Part shown: one piece after another, positions 5,308 to 10,056 of the stretch | How positions within the stretch are numbered: position 1 is the stretch's first letter | How the letters are laid out: each line of letters begins with the position of its first letter | Source of the DNA: Pseudomonadota bacterium | Lineage (GTDB): Bacteria > Pseudomonadota > Alphaproteobacteria > Rhizobiales > Xanthobacteraceae | DNA: 10,056 nucleotides | Direction of reading: 5' to 3' | NCBI GenBank assembly: GCA_023423415.1 | Contig: JAFAFP010000091.1 | Location: 1-10,056, forward strand | Notes under the pieces: model-generated | The model's database searches: none | Told to the model about the DNA's origin: nothing | What the model saw: only the letters and a program-made list of their open reading frames with translations | Program-made: the position numbers and the translations under genes

Positions 5308-6459
5308 TCAGCGGCGTTGTGTGAGTGCTGTCGGCATCGCTTCCGCCGTTACGCCCAGCGCCTGCAGGTAGGCGGATAGCACGCCGTCGACCATGCCATC
5401 CTGCGAGAACGACGACGCAACGCGCGTTCGCAGATTCTGCGCGAATTGAGCCGCCGCTGCTGGATTGGCGATCGTGCGCTCGATGGCATCGGCCAACGCA
5501 TCGACTTGGCCCGGCGGCACCAACGCATGCGCCTGCGGACCATAGATTTCCGGAATGCCGCCGACATTGGTGGTGATCAGCGGCATGCCGGCAGCGGCCG
5601 TTTCCAGCACAACATAAGGCAGCGACTCGGCGTAGGATGGAATGACCATCACCCGGCCGAGCGTCATGACTCGGCGAGCCGGCATGGCAGGTGAAAAGCG
5701 AATTGCGTTCTGCAAGGACAATCGGCTCACCTGCGTCTTCAGTTCCGCTTCGTCGGGACCATTGCCAACCAAAGTTGCGGTCACTTGACGTCCGCGCTGA
5801 TGCAACTGCGCGATGGCGTCGATCAGGATGCCGATGCCTTTCACCGGGCGGAATTCGCCCATGAAAACGAGGTCGGTGGCGTCGGGTGCCGCAGTGACAG
5901 GTTCGAACTCGCTCTTGGATACGCCGTTGTGGATCACGCGCACGATGCCGTTCGGCGCGCCGATCTTGTTGCGAAATATGCTGCCGCTATAGGCGCTCTC
6001 GAACAGATACAAGGCGCGGCGCGCCAGCAGCATCTTCTCAAGCATGAGATACATCCGCCCGGACAGATTGTCGTGGTGCAGCAGCAGGCTGCCACCATGC
6101 GGTGTGTAGGCGCGCAGCACGGCGCTGTTCGGAAAGGCGAGCCGCGCATAGGCCCCGCCTTTGGCGCCATGGCCGTGGATGACATCAGCGCCGGTTTCGT
6201 TGATGCGCTTCGTGACATGCCAGGTGGCGGGGATGTCGGTCGGATTGAGCGGACGTCGCATCGGGATGCGGGTCAGCCCCAATGCAAGCTGCGGCGTCAG
6301 TTGGGCGAAGGCGTCATCCGCTCGCCCACTGCCGGTGCTTGAGTCAGCGATGATGCCGACGCGATGACCACGCGCAATCTGGCCCTCGACGAGATCGAGA
6401 ACATGCCGGAACAGACCGCCGATGGGTGCGCGAAAGACATGAATGATTTTTAATGACAT
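5308..6459 (-). CDS. GT4-family glycosyltransferase
   Basis: A 383-residue retaining glycosyltransferase of the GT-B fold (GT4, glycosyl transferase group 1). Such cytoplasmic or membrane-associated enzymes move a sugar from an NDP-sugar to a polysaccharide, lipid or glycan acceptor. The N-terminal acceptor domain starts KIIHVFRAPIGGLFRHV with the glycine loop (about residues 4-20), then HGHGAKGG (95-102) and TPHGG (119-123). The C-terminal donor domain has FMGEFRPVKG (199-208), LVGNGPDE (230-237) and the EX7E motif with Glu278 and Glu286, followed by NVGGIPE. All parts are present and the length is normal. The ATG at 6459 has only a weak GGA before it. No other polysaccharide genes are in the window, so donor and acceptor remain unknown. 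It converges on the secreted coiled-coil gene with 11 bases between stops. Confidence 0.92.
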   Translation of the reverse strand: MSLKIIHVFRAPIGGLFRHVLDLVEGQIARGHRVGIIADSSTGSGRADDAFAQLTPQLALGLTRIPMRRPLNPTDIPATWHVTKRINETGADVIHGHGAKGGAYARLAFPNSAVLRAYTPHGGSLLLHHDNLSGRMYLMLEKMLLARRALYLFESAYSGSIFRNKIGAPNGIVRVIHNGVSKSEFEPVTAAPDATDLVFMGEFRPVKGIGILIDAIAQLHQRGRQVTATLVGNGPDEAELKTQVSRLSLQNAIRFSPAMPARRVMTLGRVMVIPSYAESLPYVVLETAAAGMPLITTNVGGIPEIYGPQAHALVPPGQVDALADAIERTIANPAAAAQFAQNLRTRVASSFSQDGMVDGVLSAYLQALGVTAEAMPTALTQRR

Positions 6460-6649
6460 ATCCGCGTCGGTTATTCACGAACGTGTATTGGTAACCGAAG
6501 CCCATCTGCGCCCCAAAACAGGCTGCGACAAGATGGCAATCCGTATTTCTACAATTTTAGGCATTTTGGCTGGGGGTATCGTTAATGCCACCCGCGCATT
6601 GATTGAGTAAATTCGCGGCCGAATGAACCAGCCGTCAGAAACTTCTCGT

Positions 6650-8278
6650 TCAAATTGATTTTGCCATCTCGCGCAGCTTGAACTTTTGAATTTTGCCGGT
6701 GGAGGTTTTCGGCAATTCGGAGAACACGATGAAGCGCGGAACTTTATAACCGGCGAGATTTTGCCGGCACCAGACGATGAGCTCTTCGGACGTGGCGCTG
6801 GCTCCAGACTTGAGTTCAATGAAGGCGCACGGCGTTTCGCCCCATTTTTCGTCGGGTTTGGCGACGACGGCGGCTGCGGACACCGCCGGATGTTTGAACA
6901 ATGCATCCTCCACCTCGATGGAGGAAATATTTTCACCACCTGAAATGATGATGTCCTTCGAACGGTCCTTGAGCTGGATATATCCATCCGGATGCATCAC
7001 GCCGAGATCGCCGGAATGGAACCAGCCGCCGGCGAAGGCTTTCTCGGTCGCGGTCTTGTTCTTGAGATAGCCTTTCATCACCACATTGCCGCGGAACATG
7101 ACTTCGCCGAGTGTCGCGCCGTCGCGCGTCACCGGCGTCATCGTTTCCGGGTCCATCACGTCGAGCGCTTCAAGCACCGGATAACGCACGCCCTGTCGGG
7201 CTTTCTTCGCCGCCTGTTCGGAAAGCGGGAGATTATCCCATCCGTCGTGCCATTCGTTGACGGTGGCGGGTCCATAGACTTCCGTCAGCCCATAGACATG
7301 CGTGACGTTGAAGCCGGCGGCCTTCATGCCGGCCAGCACGGCCTCCGGTGGCGGCGCCGCGGCGGTGGCGAAATCGACCACATGCGGCAGTGGCTTCTTT
7401 TCGCTCTCGCTTGCGGAGAGCAATGTCGACATCACAATCGGCGCACCGCACAGATTCGTCACCTTGTGCGTGGCGATAGCGTCATACATTGCCGCAGCCC
7501 GTACCTGACGGAGGCACACATGCGTGCCGGCAACGATCGACACCGTCCAGGGGAAGCACCAGCCGTTGCAGTGAAACATCGGCAGTGTCCAGAGATAGAC
7601 CGGATGCTGCCGCATGCCGCAGGTCAGCACGTTGCCCATCGCCAGCAGATAGGCGCCGCGATGATGATAGACGACGCCTTTCGGATCGCCGGTGGTGCCT
7701 GACGTGTAATTCAGCGAGATCGCATCCCATTCGTCATCCGGCATCTGCCATGCGAATTGCGGATCGCCGTCTTTCAGAAAGTCTTCGTATTCGATCGTAC
7801 CGATGTGTTCGCCGTCACCCTTGAATTCGGGATCGTCGTAATCGATCACCAGCGGCTTCACCGTGGCGCGCGACAGCGCGTCCTTCATCACCTTCGAGAA
7901 TTCGCGATCGACGATCAGCACTTTCGTTTCGGCATGGTCGAGCGTGAAGGCATTCACCGCCGCATCGAGCCGTGTGTTGATGGCGTTCAACACCGCTCCG
8001 GTCATCGGCACGCCGTAATGACATTCCAGCATCGCCGGCGTGTTCGGAAGCACGACGGATACCGTGTCGCCCTTTTTGATGCCGTGCTTGTGCAGGGCCG
8101 ATGCGAGGCGGCGGGCGCGCGTATAGAAATCGCGATAGTTGCGCCGCAACGGCCCGTGGATGATGGCGATGCGATCGGGATAGACGCTGGCTGCACGCTC
8201 AAGGAATTGCAGCGGCGTCAGCGGCTGAAAATTGGCGGCGTTGCGATCGAGGTCGATGTCGTAGGGCGTTCTCGCCAT
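6650..8278 (-). CDS. AlkK-like acyl-CoA ligase (AMP-forming)
   Basis: A 542-residue member of the ANL adenylating superfamily that activates a carboxylic acid with ATP and CoA to an acyl-CoA. Motifs in order: P-loop YTSGTTGDPKG (191-201), YGLTE (329-333), GWFHSGD (418-424), the hinge region DRSKDIIISGGENIS (438-452), and PKTSTGKIQK (523-532) with Lys529 as the catalytic lysine. The SGGENISS form and overall length fit the medium-chain fatty acid ligase group typified by AlkK; the related methylmercaptopropionate-CoA ligase (DmdB) group cannot be excluded. I start at ATG 8278 because AGGGGA (8290-8285) lies 6 bases upstream; the frame also extends to a TTG at 8302 that would include this ribosome site. 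It lies 92 bases downstream of the phosphodiesterase gene on the same strand, with a hairpin between. The substrate is not determined. Confidence 0.93.
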   Translation of the reverse strand: MARTPYDIDLDRNAANFQPLTPLQFLERAASVYPDRIAIIHGPLRRNYRDFYTRARRLASALHKHGIKKGDTVSVVLPNTPAMLECHYGVPMTGAVLNAINTRLDAAVNAFTLDHAETKVLIVDREFSKVMKDALSRATVKPLVIDYDDPEFKGDGEHIGTIEYEDFLKDGDPQFAWQMPDDEWDAISLNYTSGTTGDPKGVVYHHRGAYLLAMGNVLTCGMRQHPVYLWTLPMFHCNGWCFPWTVSIVAGTHVCLRQVRAAAMYDAIATHKVTNLCGAPIVMSTLLSASESEKKPLPHVVDFATAAAPPPEAVLAGMKAAGFNVTHVYGLTEVYGPATVNEWHDGWDNLPLSEQAAKKARQGVRYPVLEALDVMDPETMTPVTRDGATLGEVMFRGNVVMKGYLKNKTATEKAFAGGWFHSGDLGVMHPDGYIQLKDRSKDIIISGGENISSIEVEDALFKHPAVSAAAVVAKPDEKWGETPCAFIELKSGASATSEELIVWCRQNLAGYKVPRFIVFSELPKTSTGKIQKFKLREMAKSI

Positions 8279-8340
8279 TGCCGTTCCCCTTTGAGGATTC
8301 AAAGTTAGACAGGGGAAGGGTTTGGATCAATGCAGGCTTT

Positions 8341-8368
8341 GTGCTGTCCATCGCGGCCAGGACAGCAC
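8341..8368. repeat. Perfect 9-bp hairpin between phosphodiesterase and acyl-CoA ligase genes
   Basis: GTGCTGTCC (8341-8349) and GGACAGCAC (8360-8368) are perfect inverted repeats with a 10-base loop. The hairpin begins three bases after the phosphodiesterase stop in the direction of its transcription. No T-run follows on the minus strand, so it is not a standard intrinsic terminator. It may protect the 3' end of the upstream message or weaken read-through into the ligase gene. Confidence 0.5.
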
Positions 8369-8370
8369 GT

Positions 8371-9348
8371 CTATTTCGTCTCAACCGGCTTCGGCCGCGC
8401 GATCGATTGTGGCAGCGCCGCGCGGGCACGGTCGGGATAGTCGGTGATGAGACCGTCTACGCCAGCGTCGATGACCAGTCGGAGATCATCCATCTGGTTG
8501 ACGGTCCAGGGTATCACCTTGAGGCCAAGTCCCTGCGCTTCCTTCACCCGTGCCGCTGTGACATTGGGAAAGTAGGGCGACCAGACCGCGCAACCGGCCG
8601 CCTGTACAAGCCGCGGTACCGATCCGCCGAAATCGTCGATGTCCAATCCTGCGGTCCAGGGTGAGGCGTTCGGTTTGCCGCGCCGGATATTGTCTTCCAT
8701 CGAATCCTCGATGGTCAGGCAGGAGCGCTCGATCTCCGGCGCGATCCGCTTCATGGCGATGAGCGTGCGCCAGTCGAAACTCTGCACAGTGACGCGCGAC
8801 GTCAGGCCGGCATCGCGCACGGCCTTTGCAAACATGCTGGCGAAGGTGTCGGGATCAGGTACGTTGTCGCCGGAATCCGGTTCGATCTTGGTTTCGATGT
8901 TGAAGCGGATGTGCTCGGCGCCGCTGCGTTTGACGAGGTCGAACACTTCGGTCAGCGCCGGAATGCGGATGCCGTCGGCGCCGCGCTGTTCGGGAAAGCG
9001 CGCGGCATAGGCACTGTCGGGACGAATGCGTCCGACATCGTAGCGCTGCAATTCCGCGAAGGTGAGGGAACGGATGACCGGCCCGGACTCGTTCAGGAAA
9101 GCGCCGTTCGGGCCGCGCGTGATGTCCCGATTGAGCGCCGTATCGTGGCTCACCACCAGCACGTTGTCTTTGGTCACCGCGAGATCGAGTTCGAGCGTCG
9201 AGACGCCAATCCTCAGGGCCTTTTCAAAGGCGGGAATTGTATTTTCCGGCGCTAGTCCCCGCGCGCCGCGATGACCCTGCAGATCGAAAGCGTGGGCGGT
9301 GAGCGATAGCATTGTCAAAGACGCCGCTACGAAAAGTCGGCACATCAT
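8371..9348 (-). CDS. Secreted glycerophosphodiester phosphodiesterase
   Basis: A GDPD-family enzyme that hydrolyses glycerophosphodiesters to glycerol-3-phosphate and an alcohol, for use of phospholipid head groups. Residues 1-20 are a signal peptide (CRLF, a hydrophobic core, then TAHA|F), so it acts in the periplasm. The TIM-barrel motifs are GHRGARG (25-31) with His26, ENT at 35-37, ELDLAVTKD (53-61) with the metal ligands Glu53 and Asp55, SHD with His68, and IETK (151-154). The C-terminal VIPWTVN and GLITDYPD stretches are typical. The length of 325 is normal. ATG 9348 is chosen because GGAG (9357-9354) lies 5 bases upstream and a signal peptide follows at once; ATG 9345 is nearly as good, and the open frame up to 9432 adds 28 residues that read through a repeat. 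It follows the TauE-like gene by 114 bases. Confidence 0.94.
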   Translation of the reverse strand: MMCRLFVAASLTMLSLTAHAFDLQGHRGARGLAPENTIPAFEKALRIGVSTLELDLAVTKDNVLVVSHDTALNRDITRGPNGAFLNESGPVIRSLTFAELQRYDVGRIRPDSAYAARFPEQRGADGIRIPALTEVFDLVKRSGAEHIRFNIETKIEPDSGDNVPDPDTFASMFAKAVRDAGLTSRVTVQSFDWRTLIAMKRIAPEIERSCLTIEDSMEDNIRRGKPNASPWTAGLDIDDFGGSVPRLVQAAGCAVWSPYFPNVTAARVKEAQGLGLKVIPWTVNQMDDLRLVIDAGVDGLITDYPDRARAALPQSIARPKPVETK

Positions 9349-9367
9349 ATTTTCTCCGCCTTGCTCG

Positions 9368-9412
9368 GCACAAGGCTTGTGCAACGGGCCGCGCGCAAGC
9401 GCGGACCCGTGC
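9368..9412. repeat. Intergenic palindromic repeats upstream of the phosphodiesterase gene
   Basis: Two adjacent dyads fill the gap between the TauE-like and phosphodiesterase genes. GCACAA (9368-9373) pairs with TTGTGC (9377-9382). Then 9381-9394 pairs with 9399-9412 (CCGCGC with GCGCGG, GGG with CCC after one bulged base, then further outer pairs) around the 4-base loop GCAA, or TTGC on the other strand. The two hairpins share bases 9381-9382. The sequence resembles the GC-rich palindromic repeats common between genes in this bacterial group. There is no T-run. Confidence 0.55.
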
Positions 9413-9462
9413 GCCGGGCATGACGAACTCAATAGGGCTGCTGTGTCAGCAACGTGACGGCA

Positions 9463-10056
9463 TCAGCCGAGCGACAATCCCCTGAAGCCTTGCCACAGCA
9501 GCAGCACCGAGACGCAGAAGACGATCGCATAGGCGATCTTGTAGAACATTTCCTGCGGCGTCACCCGCACCAGCCAGATACCGAAGGCATTGGTCGCTAT
9601 CGCAAGCGGCAACAGCAGCAGCGATGTTGCGAAGTTGCGCATATTGAATTGCCCGAGTGCGAAGTACGGCCCGATCTTCAGCGCATTCACGATTGTGAAA
9701 AAGATGGTGGTGGTGCCGACCAGCGTCAGCTTCGGCAGCCGCTGCGGCAGCACATGCGCCTGATAGGGCGGGCCGCCGGCCTGCGACAGAAATGATGTAA
9801 AGCCTGATACACCGCCCCAGAAGACGCCGCTCAATGCGGTCTTCCGCTGACCTTCGGCTGGCGCGCGTTTCAGGATGGTGTGAATGACGAACGAGATGCC
9901 GATCGTGCCAACGACGATGCGAAGCGCTGAGTCCGTCACATAGGACGCGAAGATCCATGCCAGTCCCATGCCGATCAGCGCGCCGGGCAGAAGCACCTTC
10001 AGATTCCAGGCATCCCAGTCTTTCCGGTACCACCAGGTGGAAATGAGATCCTGCGT
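9463..10056 (-). CDS. TauE/SafE-family permease, 5' end beyond the window
   Basis: The C-terminal 197 residues of a TauE/SafE-family inner-membrane protein, a group linked to export of sulfite, sulfoacetate and similar organosulfur anions. The frame is open to the last base of the window. It starts with DLISTWWYRKDWDAWNLK, a cytoplasmic loop, then LLPGALIGMGLAWIFASY, the family signature at the start of a membrane helix. Further hydrophobic segments follow, with the conserved loop GFTSFLSQAGGPPYQAHVLP between them and a last segment near the end (AIVFCVSVLLLWQGF). The GTG at 9996 is not the true start, because family sequence continues upstream of it. The missing part should be the first three or so helices. 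The substrate cannot be assigned from the sequence. It is the first gene seen in the minus-strand series that includes the phosphodiesterase and ligase genes. Confidence 0.88.
   Translation of the reverse strand, partial: TQDLISTWWYRKDWDAWNLKVLLPGALIGMGLAWIFASYVTDSALRIVVGTIGISFVIHTILKRAPAEGQRKTALSGVFWGGVSGFTSFLSQAGGPPYQAHVLPQRLPKLTLVGTTTIFFTIVNALKIGPYFALGQFNMRNFATSLLLLPLAIATNAFGIWLVRVTPQEMFYKIAYAIVFCVSVLLLWQGFRGLSLG

Noticed and set aside
5296..5318. Hairpin between the convergent stops of the coiled-coil and glycosyltransferase genes
   Set aside because: AACGC/GCCG pairs with CGGCGTT only with a bulge, and there is no T-run on either side, so it cannot be called a terminator.
6469..6496. 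Imperfect dyad around CACGAACGTG just before the glycosyltransferase start
   Set aside because: Arms are only 4-5 bases and the outer halves are offset, so it is too weak to call an operator.
6475..6570. Minus-strand small frame starting MPKIVEIRIAIL upstream of the glycosyltransferase
   Set aside because: No ribosome site precedes its ATG, and it is the opposite strand of the plus-strand peptide frame in the same AT-richer stretch.

Overview
The window is GC-rich DNA (roughly 60% or more by eye) from an alphaproteobacterium. Gene content and protein style (paired DUF465 genes near purEK, a Bug/TctC solute-binding protein, an AlkK-type acyl-CoA ligase, secreted hypothetical proteins of rhizobial type) suggest the Nitrobacteraceae (Bradyrhizobium, Afipia, Rhodopseudomonas). 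That placement is inference from family knowledge. The first 18 bases match the Tn5 mosaic end used in Nextera libraries with one mismatch, so the window probably begins at a contig end carrying leftover adapter.

Layout. (1) 94-1748, minus: purE then purK, two consecutive steps of purine biosynthesis, with a good sigma70-type promoter ahead of purE. purK has an in-frame TGA at codon 206, while the rest of its frame stays open and conserved. (2) 1902-2630, plus: a small membrane protein with an N-terminal membrane domain and a cytoplasmic cyclic-nucleotide-binding domain, in the manner of Popeye-domain proteins. (3) 2635-2841 minus and 3079-3261 plus: two divergent DUF465 (YdcH-like) coiled-coil genes, the second followed by a clear intrinsic terminator. 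(4) 3367-5296, plus: a probable three-gene unit made of a Bug/TctC periplasmic binding protein, a secreted proline-rich protein with a six-cysteine tail, and a secreted coiled-coil protein. Their junctions are a 1-base overlap and a short overlap. A 71-base palindromic repeat lies in frame in the signal-peptide region of the third gene.

(5) 5308-6459, minus: a GT4 glycosyltransferase, convergent with the preceding unit. (6) 6650-10056, all minus: an AlkK-like acyl-CoA ligase, a secreted glycerophosphodiester phosphodiesterase, and the C-terminal part of a TauE/SafE permease that runs off the window. Hairpins lie in the gaps between these three genes. No tRNA, rRNA, CRISPR array, insertion sequence or phage gene was seen.

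Most of the window is ordinary housekeeping and transport. The parts that deserve a second look are the membrane cNMP-sensor, the palindromic element inside a signal peptide, the uncharacterised cysteine-bearing secreted pair linked to an orphan Bug protein, and the broken purK frame.
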